From the NCBI GenBank assembly GCA_913055805.1, contig CAJXLF010000012.1, positions 43,381 through 107,380 on the forward strand: a stretch of 64,000 nucleotides of DNA, given 5' to 3'. Source of the DNA: an uncultured Salinisphaerales bacterium (GTDB lineage Bacteria; Pseudomonadota; Gammaproteobacteria; Nevskiales; CAJXLF01). Under the pieces are notes generated by a model. It was not told where the DNA came from and ran no database searches. It saw only the letters and a list, made by a program, of their open reading frames with translations. Position numbers and translations under genes: made by a program. This document shows, in pieces, positions 1 to 9,345 of the stretch; the first letter of the stretch is position 1, and each line of letters begins with the position of its first letter.

Positions 1-4
1 TAGC

Positions 5-29
5 CGTCCATAGTTCGTCTTTATGGACG
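5..29. repeat. Short inverted repeat at the left edge
   Basis: Arms CGTCCATA (5-12) and TATGGACG (22-29) are perfect inverted repeats with a 9-nt spacer. No T-run follows on either strand inside the window, so it is not a clear terminator. It lies about 70 bases upstream of the first gene and could be an operator or the tail of an upstream terminator. Confidence 0.3.
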
Positions 30-98
30 AAGATGCCAGGCAGTTATGTCTCTAATTTCGTGGGACTAATCTGAGCATTAAAGCGACAAGAACAGGCC

Positions 99-1811
99 GT
101 GAGACAAACCCCTATGGATTCTGCATTACCAATCGAAGCGCCGTTGGTCATAAAAGACCCGGAGGGCGCTCAATGGGATCTCGATTGCGGCCTGCTGGTG
201 GTGGGCCTGGGCGCGGCCGGCGCCTCGGCGGCCATTCACGCGAAAGAGGCTGGCGCCGACGTGCTGGTGCTGGACCGCTTCGGCATGGGTGGCGCCACCG
301 CCAAAAGCGGCGGCGTGGTCTATGCCGGCGGCGGTACCGCGGTGCAACGCAAGCTGGGTGTTGAAGATTCGCCCGAGGCGATGTTCAACTACCTGCGCCT
401 GGAAACCGGCGATGCCGTGGGCGAGGACACCCTGCGCCGCTTCTGCAACGACAGCCGTGGCCTGATCGAGTGGCTGGAATCCATCGGCGCCTCCTTCGAT
501 TCGAACGACGAACCGCCCAAGACCTCTTATCCGAAGAACGGCATCTACCTCTATTACTCCGGCAACGAGGCGGTACTGCCCTTTGCCGAGGCCGCGCCGC
601 CGGCGCCGCGCGGCCACCGCACCGCCGATGCCGGCCTGTCCGGCAAGCGCCTGTTTACTCACCTCAACAACCGCGTCGCGGCGCTGGGCATTCCGGTGCA
701 TAGCCAGTGCGCCGTGCGCCAGCTCATCACCGATAACAACGGCAATGTCATCGGCGTGCGCGCCTGGCGGCTAACGCCAGGATCGGAAGCCGCCCGCAAA
801 CACGAGAAACTGATCCGCCGGGCCGATACCATCCACAACGGCCTGCCCGGCATGGCCGACCGACTGCGGGCGAAGGCCTCCGCCATCGAGCAGGCTGAAG
901 CCCAACCCCTGAACATTCGCGCCCGGCAGGGCGTGGTACTGACCACCGGCGGCTTCATCTTCAACCGCGAAATGGTGGCGCAGTACGCGCCCAACTACCG
1001 GCACAACATGCGCCTGGGCACCACCGGTTGCGAGGGCAGCGGCATCCGCCTGGGCCAGTCCGTGGGCGGCGCCATCGGCCGCATGCACAAGGCCTCGGCC
1101 TGGCGTTTCATCAATCCGCCGCAAGTCTGGGTCAAGGGCATGGTGGTGGATGGACAGGGCAAGCGCTTCTGCAATGAGGCTTCCTACGGCGCACGCCTGG
1201 GCGTGCAAATGTGCGACGAGCACGACGGCAAGGCCTGGCTGATCATGGATGCCGGCATTCGCCGCGCGGCGATCCGCGAGGCCCTGTTCGGCGGCCTGTG
1301 GATATTCCAGAAAGGGCCTGCGCTGCTACTGATGCTGTTTGCCAGGCGTGCCCGCTCCATTGTCAGTCTGGCGCACAAGCTGGGCCTGCCGGCCGAAACG
1401 CTGAACGCCGAACTGCATGCTTATAACCGCGTGGCCGAGGAAGGCGGCACCGACGCCCTGGGCAAGACCGCCGACAAGATGCAGGTGCTGAACAATCCAC
1501 CCTACTACGCGCTGAACATCTCGGCGGTGGACAACCCCATGTTCCCCTGCCCGACCATCACCCTGGGCGGGTTGAAGATCGACGAGACCAGTGGCGCCGT
1601 CGTCAACGAGGCCGGCGAGTCGATCCCCGGCCTCTACGCCGCGGGCCGGGCCGCCATCGGTATTGCCTCCAATGGTTATGTCAGCGGCCTGTCGCTGGCT
1701 GACTGCCTGTGGTCCGGCAAGCGCGCCGGCCTGGCTGCCATCCAGCCTGCCACAGGCGCCACGGTTACCGAACTCCCCACCTCTGCCGCAGCCAATCAAG
1801 CCGTAAACTGA
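99..1811 (+). CDS. FAD-dependent oxidoreductase, KstD/Kst4D-like
   Basis: A 570-aa flavoprotein of the fumarate reductase/3-ketosteroid dehydrogenase superfamily. An ADP-binding fold opens it (residues about 33-60: G36, G38 and G41 followed by the acidic D59), then GGATAKSGG at 64-72, a typical FAD-contact loop. The C-terminal GLYAAGRAA...SNGYVSGLSLAD block is the second FAD-binding region of the family. Such enzymes add or remove hydrogens across C-C bonds beside a ketone, as in ring-A dehydrogenation of 3-ketosteroids. It lies 5 bases before a FadD3-like ligase, so the two are probably co-transcribed. The start is uncertain: GTG at 99 or the in-frame ATG at 114; neither has a strong ribosome-binding site. 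Family is secure; steroid specificity (delta-4 rather than delta-1) is inference from context. Confidence 0.75.
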   Translation: MRQTPMDSALPIEAPLVIKDPEGAQWDLDCGLLVVGLGAAGASAAIHAKEAGADVLVLDRFGMGGATAKSGGVVYAGGGTAVQRKLGVEDSPEAMFNYLRLETGDAVGEDTLRRFCNDSRGLIEWLESIGASFDSNDEPPKTSYPKNGIYLYYSGNEAVLPFAEAAPPAPRGHRTADAGLSGKRLFTHLNNRVAALGIPVHSQCAVRQLITDNNGNVIGVRAWRLTPGSEAARKHEKLIRRADTIHNGLPGMADRLRAKASAIEQAEAQPLNIRARQGVVLTTGGFIFNREMVAQYAPNYRHNMRLGTTGCEGSGIRLGQSVGGAIGRMHKASAWRFINPPQVWVKGMVVDGQGKRFCNEASYGARLGVQMCDEHDGKAWLIMDAGIRRAAIREALFGGLWIFQKGPALLLMLFARRARSIVSLAHKLGLPAETLNAELHAYNRVAEEGGTDALGKTADKMQVLNNPPYYALNISAVDNPMFPCPTITLGGLKIDETSGAVVNEAGESIPGLYAAGRAAIGIASNGYVSGLSLADCLWSGKRAGLAAIQPATGATVTELPTSAAANQAVN

Positions 1812-1816
1812 AAATT

Positions 1817-3388
1817 ATGTCGAAGTCCTACGCCGCCACTGTTCCCGCCGCCTTTGCCGAATCCGTCGCCAACTACGGCGAGCGTCCTGCCCTGATTGGA
1901 GAGGACGGTCAGTCCTTAAGCTATCGTGAACTCGACGCCGCGCGCCTGCAGGCCGCGCGGGCATTGATGGCGCTGGGCGTGCAACATGGCGACCGCGTCT
2001 CTATCTGGGCGCAGAACTGTAACGAGTGGGTGATTGCCGGCCTGGCCATTCACAGCATCGGTGCTGTGCTGGTGCCCATCAATACCCGCATGAAGGGTCA
2101 GGAAGCGGGCTATGCCCTGGGCAAGAGCGGCGCCAAGGTGCTGTTCTGCCCCGGTGACTTCCTGAACCAGCATTACCCGACCCTGCTGGGCGAACACCGG
2201 CCCGCCAGTGTCGAACACATCATCGTGCTGCGTGATGCACAGCCGGGCGATCTGGACTGGCAGACATTTCTCGACAAGGGCGAGGCTGTCTCCGAAGATG
2301 CGGTTGCCACGCGTGGGGCTGCCGTCACTGCGGATGACCGCATGGACATCATGTTCACCTCCGGCACCACCGGCCTGCCCAAGGGCGTAATCACCCATCA
2401 CGGCCAGAACCTGCGCGTGATTGCCGAATGGTGCGACCGCATGGCCATGACGCCGGAAGACCGCTACCTGGTCGCCAACCCCTTCTTCCATGCCTTTGGC
2501 TACAAGGTGGGCTGGCTGGGCGGCCTGCTGGAAGGCTGCGCCGTGATGCCACATGCCATTTTTGATGCCGCCGACGTCATGCGCCGCATCGATGATGACA
2601 AGGTCTCCGTGCTGCCCGGTCCGCCCACGCTGTTCATCAGCCTGCTAAATGACCCGGCGGCGCAGAAATATGACCTGTCCAGCCTGCGCGCCACTATCAC
2701 CGGCGCGGCGGCTGTAGCCCCTTCGCTGGTCGACCGCATCCGCGAGGAACTGGGCTTCGACATCGTACTGACCGGTTATGGCCTGACCGAAACTTGCGGC
2801 ATCGTGGCGCTCTGCGATCCCGATGACGATGCCGAAACCATTGTCAGCACCTGCGGCAAACCGATTCCGGATATCGAGGTAGCCATACATGATGTACGAG
2901 GGCACGACCCCGAAGGCAAGGCACTGCCTGCCGGCGAGGCCGGTGAAATCGTGGTGCGCGGTTACAACGTCATGCAGGGTTACTTTGATGACGACGCCGC
3001 GACCGCCGAAGCCATCGACAGCCAGGGCTGGCTGCACACCGGCGACATCGGCCTGATGGACGAACGCGGTTACCTGAAGATCACCGACCGCCTCAAAGAC
3101 CTGTACATCTGCGGCGGCTTCAACTGCTACCCGGCCGAGATCGAGCGCATGATGGCGGCGCACCCGGACATTGCCCAGGTGGCGGTGATCGGCGTGCCGG
3201 ACGAACGCATGGGCGAAGTCGGCAAGGCCTTCATTGTGCCGCGCGGTGGCGCCAGCATTGACAGCAAAGCCATGACCGCCTGGTGTCGGGAACAGATGGC
3301 CAACTACAAGGTGCCGCGTTACATCGAGACCATTGACGCCCTGCCCACGAACCCGTCGGGCAAGGTGATGAAGTTCCAATTGAAATAA
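1817..3388 (+). CDS. Acyl-CoA ligase, FadD3-like
   Basis: A 523-aa adenylate-forming enzyme that activates a carboxylic acid with ATP and loads it on CoA. The phosphate-binding loop FTSGTTGLPKG is at residues 180-190, then GYGLTE (adenine site), HTGD (ribose contact), and a C-terminal PSGK with candidate catalytic K516. The segment DLYICGGFNCYPAEIE closely resembles FadD3, which in actinobacteria activates the hydrindane propionate left after steroid ring A/B cleavage; I recall this rather than having aligned it. The ATG at 1817 is 5 bases after the preceding stop and gives a normal-length ligase; the frame stays open upstream inside that gene but without family sequence. Ligase function is near certain, substrate is inferred. 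Confidence 0.85.
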   Translation: MSKSYAATVPAAFAESVANYGERPALIGEDGQSLSYRELDAARLQAARALMALGVQHGDRVSIWAQNCNEWVIAGLAIHSIGAVLVPINTRMKGQEAGYALGKSGAKVLFCPGDFLNQHYPTLLGEHRPASVEHIIVLRDAQPGDLDWQTFLDKGEAVSEDAVATRGAAVTADDRMDIMFTSGTTGLPKGVITHHGQNLRVIAEWCDRMAMTPEDRYLVANPFFHAFGYKVGWLGGLLEGCAVMPHAIFDAADVMRRIDDDKVSVLPGPPTLFISLLNDPAAQKYDLSSLRATITGAAAVAPSLVDRIREELGFDIVLTGYGLTETCGIVALCDPDDDAETIVSTCGKPIPDIEVAIHDVRGHDPEGKALPAGEAGEIVVRGYNVMQGYFDDDAATAEAIDSQGWLHTGDIGLMDERGYLKITDRLKDLYICGGFNCYPAEIERMMAAHPDIAQVAVIGVPDERMGEVGKAFIVPRGGASIDSKAMTAWCREQMANYKVPRYIETIDALPTNPSGKVMKFQLK

Positions 3389-3389
3389 T

Positions 3390-3526
3390 GAACCACAGAT
3401 GCACACAGATATGCACAGATGGTCATTTTTCTGATCCTGGGTATGTAAGAAGGAATAAAACTCTACCGCTCATCCTGAGCTTGTCGAAGGATGAATCTGT
3501 GTCCATCTGTGAAATCTGTGGATAAA
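3390..3526. repeat. Intergenic repeat, nested inverted repeats
   Basis: Left part reads CCACAGATGCACACAGAT and the right part (about 3495-3522) is its near-perfect inverse with an extra ATCTGTG unit. Between them TCATCCT (3470-3476) and AGGATGA (3488-3494) form a second hairpin around GAGCTTGTCGA. Both units resemble dispersed palindromic repeats I know from many proteobacterial genomes. It fills the gap between the ligase and the SDR and may stabilise or terminate mRNA. Confidence 0.6.
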
Positions 3527-3530
3527 GAAT

Positions 3531-4400
3531 ATGAACAATGAGAAACCTTTAAAAGGCAAAGTCGCCTGCGTCACCGGCGCCTCACGCGGCGCCGGCAAGG
3601 GCATTGCCGAAGCCCTGGGCGCCGAGGGCGCCACCGTCTATGTGACCGGTCGCAGCAAACAGGAAGGTGACGCACCTCTACCCGGCACCATCTATGCCAC
3701 GGCTGACGCCATCACCGCCGCCGGCGGCAACGGCATTGCCGTGGCCTGCGATCATGCTGACGACGCCCAGGTTGCCGCGCTTTTTGAGCAAATCAAGCAC
3801 GAACAGGGCCGCCTCGACATCCTGGTGAACAACGCCTGCTTCCTGCACGACGAACTTATCCAGACCGGCGGCTTCTGGGAAAAATCCCTCGGCCTGGTGG
3901 ATATCCTCGATGTCGGCCTGCGCTCGTCCTATGTGGCCAGCTGGCATGCCGCAAAAATGATGGTGGAGCAGAAGAATGGCCTGATTGCCTTCACTTCGTC
4001 GTTTGGTGGCAACTGCTACATGCATGGCGCAGCCTATGGCGCACAGAAAGCCGGCGTGGACCGCTTTGCCTACGACATGGCGGTGGACCTGAAAGACTAC
4101 AACGTCGCCGCGGTGTCCATCTGGATGGGCATGTTGCGCACGGAGCGTAGCCACCGGGCCATGGATCTGGAGCCGGAGAAATACCAGGGCTTCTGGGATA
4201 TTTCCGAAACCCCGGAATTCACCGGCCATATTCTCTCGGCCATCTACCGCGACTCGGATCGGGCCGACAAATCCGGCAAGGTACTGATCGGCGCCGAAGT
4301 CGCCCTTGAGTACGGCATTACCGATGAAGACCGCCAGCCGCCCTCACATCGCGAAATGCTCGGCGGGCCGCCGGCGGTCCATCCCGCCATCGTGCAATAA
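3531..4400 (+). CDS. Short-chain dehydrogenase/reductase (DHRS1-like)
   Basis: A 289-aa NAD(P)-dependent oxidoreductase. The cofactor loop TGASRGAGKG is at residues 15-24; NNAC replaces the usual NNAG; the catalytic Ser is in TSSFGG and the Tyr/Lys pair in YGAQK. The extended C-terminal part (YGITDEDRQPPSHRE) resembles DHRS1-type SDRs rather than the short FabG type. The ATG at 3531 follows the repeat by a few bases with only a weak AAAG as ribosome-binding signal. It precedes a methyltransferase by 2 bases, so they form a transcriptional pair. Likely oxidises or reduces a secondary alcohol/ketone of the pathway substrate; the actual substrate is not visible. Confidence 0.85.
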   Translation: MNNEKPLKGKVACVTGASRGAGKGIAEALGAEGATVYVTGRSKQEGDAPLPGTIYATADAITAAGGNGIAVACDHADDAQVAALFEQIKHEQGRLDILVNNACFLHDELIQTGGFWEKSLGLVDILDVGLRSSYVASWHAAKMMVEQKNGLIAFTSSFGGNCYMHGAAYGAQKAGVDRFAYDMAVDLKDYNVAAVSIWMGMLRTERSHRAMDLEPEKYQGFWDISETPEFTGHILSAIYRDSDRADKSGKVLIGAEVALEYGITDEDRQPPSHREMLGGPPAVHPAIVQ

Positions 4401-4402
4401 AT

Positions 4403-5239
4403 ATGTCCGAAACGGATCGCATCAGCCCCACGGCCTTTGCCACGGGCCATATGTGGGTGCGCCTGGGGCTGTCGCATCCGGCCATGTCCACACCGCGCGG
4501 CGTGCGTCTGGACCGCGCCTTTTCGCTGGCCATCCAGCCACGTCGCCTGCTGGGCGGTACCGGCGCCTTCGACACCCTGATGCGCGCCCGACATACCGGC
4601 ATCGACTGCCTGCTGGAACAGGCCATCGAATCGGGCAAGCTCAGTCAGGTAATTGAACTGGCGGCCGGCCTGTCGGGCCGCGGCTGGCGCATGACACAGA
4701 AATTTCCGGACCTGACTTACATCGAAACCGACCTGCCGGCCATGGCCGAACTCAAGCACGGCATGCTGGACGGCACCGGCCTGCTGTCGGACCGGCACCA
4801 GGTACGCGTGGTGGACGCCCTGACGGATGCAGGGCCCGAATCCCTGGCGGCGTTGATTGATACGCTGGATAGCAGCAAGGGTACGGCCATCATTACCGAA
4901 GGTCTGATGAGTTACATGGACCCGGACACAGCGGTAACGCTATGGCAGCGGATATCCGGTCAGCTGAAACGCTTCCCGCAAGGCCTGTATCTGTCCGACG
5001 GCTACGTGCAGAGCGAAGTGAAAAGCTTCTCCTCCACACTCATCAAGACCATCCTGCAACGCTTCGTGAAGGGTGGCCTGTATACGCATTACAGCTCTGC
5101 CGAAGATGCGACACAGAAACTGACCTCGAACGGCTTTGCCCGGGCCAGCCTGCATGCAGCCCGCGATCTGCCGGCCACCAGAGAACTGGGCACCAAGCCC
5201 GGCGGCAGCCGGGTGCGGGTACTGGAAGCCTGGGTTTGA
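4403..5239 (+). CDS. Class I SAM-dependent methyltransferase (PPM1/LCMT-like)
   Basis: A 278-aa protein resembling the leucine carboxyl methyltransferase/TcmP branch of class I methyltransferases. The stretch VIELAAGLSGRGW holds the SAM-binding glycine loop (motif I), YIETDLPAM supplies the acidic residue after beta-2, and GTAIITEGLMSYMD is the family's post-motif block. Members methylate carboxyl or hydroxyl oxygens on small molecules. The ATG lies 2 bases after the SDR stop, so translation is probably coupled. It is unusual beside catabolic genes and could modify a pathway intermediate or a fatty acid. Family confident, substrate unknown. Confidence 0.75.
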   Translation: MSETDRISPTAFATGHMWVRLGLSHPAMSTPRGVRLDRAFSLAIQPRRLLGGTGAFDTLMRARHTGIDCLLEQAIESGKLSQVIELAAGLSGRGWRMTQKFPDLTYIETDLPAMAELKHGMLDGTGLLSDRHQVRVVDALTDAGPESLAALIDTLDSSKGTAIITEGLMSYMDPDTAVTLWQRISGQLKRFPQGLYLSDGYVQSEVKSFSSTLIKTILQRFVKGGLYTHYSSAEDATQKLTSNGFARASLHAARDLPATRELGTKPGGSRVRVLEAWV

Positions 5240-5247
5240 TGTTCAGC

Positions 5248-5371
5248 TCCCTCGCCCCTCGGGGGAGAGGGTCGGGGTGAGGGGCAAAGCAGAATCCATC
5301 GCTGTCTCACCTTGGAGAACCGCTCCGCGGTTACCCCTCATCCTGACCTTCTCCCCTTGAAGGGGAGAAGG
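5248..5371. repeat. C-rich/G-rich hairpin repeat, locus 1
   Basis: Two hairpin units: 5248-5285 (CTCCCTCGCCCCTCGGGGG followed by AGAGGGTCGGGGTGAGGG) and 5334-5371 (CCTTCTCCCC TTGA GGGGAGAAGG-type stem). It separates the methyltransferase from the convergent hydrolase gene. Related units occur at 15351, 29738, 51939, 57775 and 62257. Confidence 0.75.
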
Positions 5372-5460
5372 AAATCATTCCTCCAATCGACCGATCGCAG
5401 GAATCTTTTAGCATCAGATTTCTCCGCTCCGGCGCCCAGCACCTCCGGTCGAAATGACGC

Positions 5461-7338
5461 CTAGTTGAGTTCCGTATTGGGCACCACCGGCAACACCACG
5501 CTCGAAGGATGCTCGGCGTCGGTGAGCAGGCTGTAGACACCCAGAATCTGATCCACCAGATCCGTCAGCGGCGGCAGGCCATGCGGGAAGTCACTGGCGC
5601 CGATCGCCAGGCGCAGCGAGTAGCCTGCGGGCACCACGAAGCTGGTCGGGAACACTTCCACGTTCAACAGGATCGGTTCACCAATACCCGGAGCCGGCGA
5701 CAACGCCTCCTCGGTATAGGGATGCCAGGGCTGGATCATCTCGCCATCCAGGAACCGCGACTTCAGCGGATCGACCGCGCGATGACGGGCCGACAGAATG
5801 CCGTTGGTGATTTCCTTCGACGCCCCTTCCGGGCTGACCAGGGTGACTTTCACTGATATGCCCACATCCAGCGCCATGTCCGGCGACACCCAGATGTCCG
5901 CGCCAATGGGACCGTTGATGTAATAGTCCTCGGTCATCGGCTCGGTGGTGAAGGTGGTTTCCAACAGCGCTTCATTGAGCATGTTATCGGTGAAACAGGG
6001 CAACGGAATCATGCCCACCAGGCCGGCAGTCCACTGGCTGGAACTGCCTGAGCAGATACCGTTAACCGGCAACTGCAGCACCATGCTGCCGCCTTCATCG
6101 GCGGCCGGCTGCTCCTGTGTGAGACTGCCGTCGCCGCGCAGATACCAGCGCTCAGCCTGCGCCTTGGGATGCGGCCAGTCCTGGGCGGTGACGTACTTCT
6201 CGGCACCGTACAGATACTGGGTGACATTCGGCACTTCGTCGGCACGGGTATCGATACCACGCAGGTACTGGTCGAACCACTGCACGGCAATGCGGTCCAG
6301 GTTCGGCACATCGTCGCGCGGCAGGCCTTCGCCGGAAGAGCCGCCGAGATGGGTCCAGGGACCAATCAGCAACTTGCTGCGGGCGTTATGCTTGAGCGCC
6401 TCATACAGCATGGGTTCGCCACGCTGGAAGATGTCGTTCAGGCCACCCACGATGAAGGTCGGAATACGGATGCGGTCGGCATATTCAATCGGTGAACGGA
6501 TACGCCAGAATTCACCGTCGTACTGCGTCGCGCCTGCACCCGTGGCGGCGTCAACAATAATCGGTACCTGGAAGCCGGTACCGGCATTGATGACATCGTT
6601 GAGCAGGTACTGGAAGGCGGTGGGCGGGTCGTCGAAGGTGTTGGCGGTCGGCACGATGGTGAGGCCGGTCACCAGGCCCATCCACAGCGGAATGAAACCG
6701 ATGTTGGTCTGGCCGCCGGTCACCACGATGTCACGATAGGCATCGCCCATCGGCACGATGGCAAAGATGGCCTTGTGCGCCGGATGCTGATGCGCTGCGG
6801 TAAACAGCTGGGTGATGGCCATGAAGGAGGCGCCCCAGCTGCCGATGTTGCCGTCGCAGAAGTCCTGCGCGGCTACCCAGCTGATCACTTCGCCGTAATC
6901 CGCCTGCTCGTTCTCGCCAAAGGCATCCCAGCTACCGCCGGAACTGCCGGTGCCGCGCACATCCACGCTGACGTGGGCATAGCCACGCTTCACCAGGTAC
7001 TCATTGGATGCCGGGATGAAGGGAATGCCGATGTTGTAACCGGTCTGGGTCAGCACCGTGGGAAAGGAACCTTCCACGGGGTTACCTGATTCGTCGGCCG
7101 GTACGGAGACGCTATACGCCAGCTGTACGCCGTCGCGCATTTCGATAGTGCCGTTGGTTGTTGCGACGCCAGGGTAATCCTCGACGCGCTCGTATTCGAA
7201 CCAGCTTTCGCTGGACTGCGCCACGCCGCCGTTGCCCCCGCCATTGCTGTTGACCGGGCCATCGTTGCTGTCCGAACCACAGGCCGCCAGAAGCAGGCTC
7301 AAGCAGAGCGCTGCACAGAATTGCAGTAGGTATCTCAT
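5461..7338 (-). CDS. Exported CocE/NonD-family hydrolase, lipoprotein
   Basis: A 625-aa secreted alpha/beta hydrolase. The chosen start at 7338 has GGAGAG upstream and yields a lipoprotein signal with lipobox LLAAC (C20), followed by a Gly/Ser/Asn linker. The catalytic core carries the nucleophile block GSWGASFMA, acid block FIVGGLNDIF and the His block LLIGPWTHLGG, the X-Pro dipeptidyl-peptidase S15/CocE arrangement; the C-terminal half is the jelly-roll domain of that family (SYSLRLAIGASDFP). It would cleave esters or amides outside the cytoplasm. Residue +2 after the cysteine is Gly, not Asp, so outer-membrane sorting is expected. Divergent from the small membrane protein at 7484. Substrate unknown; release of acyl groups from sterol-type esters is possible. 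Confidence 0.85.
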   Translation of the reverse strand: MRYLLQFCAALCLSLLLAACGSDSNDGPVNSNGGGNGGVAQSSESWFEYERVEDYPGVATTNGTIEMRDGVQLAYSVSVPADESGNPVEGSFPTVLTQTGYNIGIPFIPASNEYLVKRGYAHVSVDVRGTGSSGGSWDAFGENEQADYGEVISWVAAQDFCDGNIGSWGASFMAITQLFTAAHQHPAHKAIFAIVPMGDAYRDIVVTGGQTNIGFIPLWMGLVTGLTIVPTANTFDDPPTAFQYLLNDVINAGTGFQVPIIVDAATGAGATQYDGEFWRIRSPIEYADRIRIPTFIVGGLNDIFQRGEPMLYEALKHNARSKLLIGPWTHLGGSSGEGLPRDDVPNLDRIAVQWFDQYLRGIDTRADEVPNVTQYLYGAEKYVTAQDWPHPKAQAERWYLRGDGSLTQEQPAADEGGSMVLQLPVNGICSGSSSQWTAGLVGMIPLPCFTDNMLNEALLETTFTTEPMTEDYYINGPIGADIWVSPDMALDVGISVKVTLVSPEGASKEITNGILSARHRAVDPLKSRFLDGEMIQPWHPYTEEALSPAPGIGEPILLNVEVFPTSFVVPAGYSLRLAIGASDFPHGLPPLTDLVDQILGVYSLLTDAEHPSSVVLPVVPNTELN

Positions 7339-7362
7339 GCCGGAATTCTCTCCAGAATTAAA

Positions 7363-7372
7363 GCTCGCGAGC
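7363..7372. promoter_or_regulatory. Palindrome in divergent promoter region
   Basis: GCTCGCGAGC is a perfect 10-bp palindrome about 25 bases upstream of the hydrolase start, in the 145-base gap between two divergent genes. It could be a regulator site; a chance palindrome in G+C-rich DNA is not excluded. Confidence 0.25.
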
Positions 7373-7483
7373 AAAACTCACTTATGTTCTATTTGTAGTT
7401 TATCACTAAAAGTCGTGAATTCACTGCATCCGTTCGGCACATTGCCACGTATATTGGATATCTATCAACACAGCGGCATTATC

Positions 7484-7999
7484 ATGAGCACCAGAAACCA
7501 GTTCCTGATTCTCAACATTCTCGGCGGTATGGCCGTGCTGGGCAGCTACGCCTGGGGTATAGGTCTGTTCCCCGATCTGCGCGACGATTTCTGGGGCGGC
7601 GTCCCCGAGGGCCTGCGCGGGTTTTACACCCTCAACATGTTCCTGGCCGCCGGCGGTTATATCGCCATTTTCAGCTTTTTCATGTTGCGCGAAAGGCCGG
7701 AAAACTTCGCCCGTCTGTACCTGCCCTATGTGCTGATCCTGATTCCCTCGGCCCTGTGGCTGCCGCTTACCGTCTGGGTATTGCTGGAGCCGGGCATTGC
7801 GCTGTGGTGGCTGTTGCGCATCGACCTGCTGGCCGTCGGCCTCGGCGGCCTGATGCTGTACCCGGCCCTGTGGCGTACCGAAGCGGGTTCGCGTGATACC
7901 AAGAAACTGCTCAGCATCGCGCTGTTCTTTTTCTGCCTGCAGACCGCGGTGCTGGATGCGCTGGTGTGGCCGTACTATTTTGAGCTGCCGATGCACTAA
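7484..7999 (+). CDS. Small multi-pass membrane protein, unknown
   Basis: A 171-aa hydrophobic protein with about five membrane segments (LILNILGGMAVLGSYAWG, FYTLNMFLAAGGYIAIFSFF, LYLPYVLILIPSALWLPL, GIALWWLLRIDLLAVGLGGL, LLSIALFFFCLQTAVLDALV). I do not recognise a named family; the layout is similar to small tryptophan-rich or DUF-type inner-membrane proteins. The ATG at 7484 was chosen because it begins a hydrophobic segment typical of such proteins and nothing upstream in frame looks coding. It is divergent from the exported hydrolase and 50 bases ahead of an MFS transporter on the same strand. Confidence 0.6.
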   Translation: MSTRNQFLILNILGGMAVLGSYAWGIGLFPDLRDDFWGGVPEGLRGFYTLNMFLAAGGYIAIFSFFMLRERPENFARLYLPYVLILIPSALWLPLTVWVLLEPGIALWWLLRIDLLAVGLGGLMLYPALWRTEAGSRDTKKLLSIALFFFCLQTAVLDALVWPYYFELPMH

Positions 8000-8040
8000 C
8001 CGTCGTCGACTAGCCGTAATGAAATGGCCGGTCAGGTAGA

Positions 8041-9345
8041 ATGGCCGGCATGTCACCCAACGACACCACCCGATTCAATCGCCTGCGCTGGCTGATTTTC
8101 AGCCTGCTGAGCACAGCGTTCGTGCTGGCCTTCTTCCACCGGGTGGCGCCGACGGTGCTGGCCGAGCAACTGGCCGTTTCGCTCAATGCCTCCGCGGTAG
8201 CACTGGGCAGCATCGCGGCCATGTACTTTCATATCTATGCCGCCATGCAGATTCCTGCAGGCCTGGTGGCCGACCGCATCGGCACACGCCTGAGCGTAGG
8301 CCTGTCGGCCGCGATAGGCGGCGTGGGCTCGATCATTTTCGCCCTGGCGCCGGATGTCTTCACCGCCAGCGTGGGCCGCTTCGTCATCGGCTTCGGCGTG
8401 TCCTTTGCCTTTGTCGCCACCCTGCGGGCCGCCGGTTTCTGGTACCGGCCGGAGCAGTACGCCCAGGTCAGCGGCTGGATCATCCTGGTGGGCAACCTCG
8501 GCGCCATCCTGGCCGGCACACCGCTGGCCTTTGCACTGGAGTTCATGACCTGGCGCACCGCGTTTTTGTGGGTGGGCGGCTTCTCCCTGCTACTGTCTGC
8601 CGCCATTCTGCTGATTGTGCGTAATACCCCGGAACAGGCCGGCTTTGCCCCGGCCGGCGCGCCTGCTGCCCATGATGATGTCGGTTTCTGGCCCGGACTG
8701 GCAGCGGTGACCCGCATTCCCGGTATCTGGCTCTGTTTTCTGGCCGGCTTTGCGCTGGTCGGTCCCTTCTTCGGCTTCGCCGGAATCTGGGCGGTGCCCT
8801 TTCTCATGCACGAGATGCGGCTGACGGCGCGGGAAGCGGCCGACTGCATCACGCTGGCGCTGTTGCTGCTGGCCTTCAGCCCGGCCTTCATCGGCTGGTT
8901 CTCCGACCGCATCGGCAAACGCCGTGGCCTGATCATGGCCTCCTGCCTGCTGAGCACCATCAACTGGGCCATTTTCGGCTTTGTAGACGGTCTGGGCTTC
9001 TGGGGCGCCTGCATCCTGATGACCATAGGCGGCGCCTGCTGCAGCGGCATGGTTATCACCTACGCCACGGCCAAGGACCTGGCGCCGGCCTCGGCCGCAG
9101 GCTTCGCTGTTTCACTGGTGAACACCGGCCTGTTTACCGGCGCGGCCTTGCTGCAGATCTGGCTCGGCTGGCTGCTGTCGCTCAACGGCTATTCACCGGA
9201 CGGGGATATTGCGCCGGACTTCAGCTGGGCCATGGCTTCCCTGGTGGCGGTATCCGCCATCGGTTTTCTCGCTACGCTGTGGATACCGGAAACGCACCCG
9301 CTGGCTGACAGCGATCAGGAAGAAGCCAAGCTCGATCCCATCTAG
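8041..9345 (+). CDS. MFS transporter
   Basis: A 434-aa major facilitator with about 12 predicted membrane helices. The loop after helix 2 carries ADRIGTRLSVG, the MFS signature (G-x-x-x-D-R-x-G-R-R-like), and its counterpart in the second half is FSDRIGKRRGL. The family includes nitrate/oxalate and organic-anion carriers, and specificity cannot be read. Two starts are possible: ATG 8041, and ATG 8050 (MSPNDTTRF); an AGGTAG element lies 3 and 12 bases upstream of them respectively, so the choice is open. Its stop TAG shares a CTAG palindrome with the stop of the convergent flavoprotein gene. Confidence 0.88.
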   Translation: MAGMSPNDTTRFNRLRWLIFSLLSTAFVLAFFHRVAPTVLAEQLAVSLNASAVALGSIAAMYFHIYAAMQIPAGLVADRIGTRLSVGLSAAIGGVGSIIFALAPDVFTASVGRFVIGFGVSFAFVATLRAAGFWYRPEQYAQVSGWIILVGNLGAILAGTPLAFALEFMTWRTAFLWVGGFSLLLSAAILLIVRNTPEQAGFAPAGAPAAHDDVGFWPGLAAVTRIPGIWLCFLAGFALVGPFFGFAGIWAVPFLMHEMRLTAREAADCITLALLLLAFSPAFIGWFSDRIGKRRGLIMASCLLSTINWAIFGFVDGLGFWGACILMTIGGACCSGMVITYATAKDLAPASAAGFAVSLVNTGLFTGAALLQIWLGWLLSLNGYSPDGDIAPDFSWAMASLVAVSAIGFLATLWIPETHPLADSDQEEAKLDPI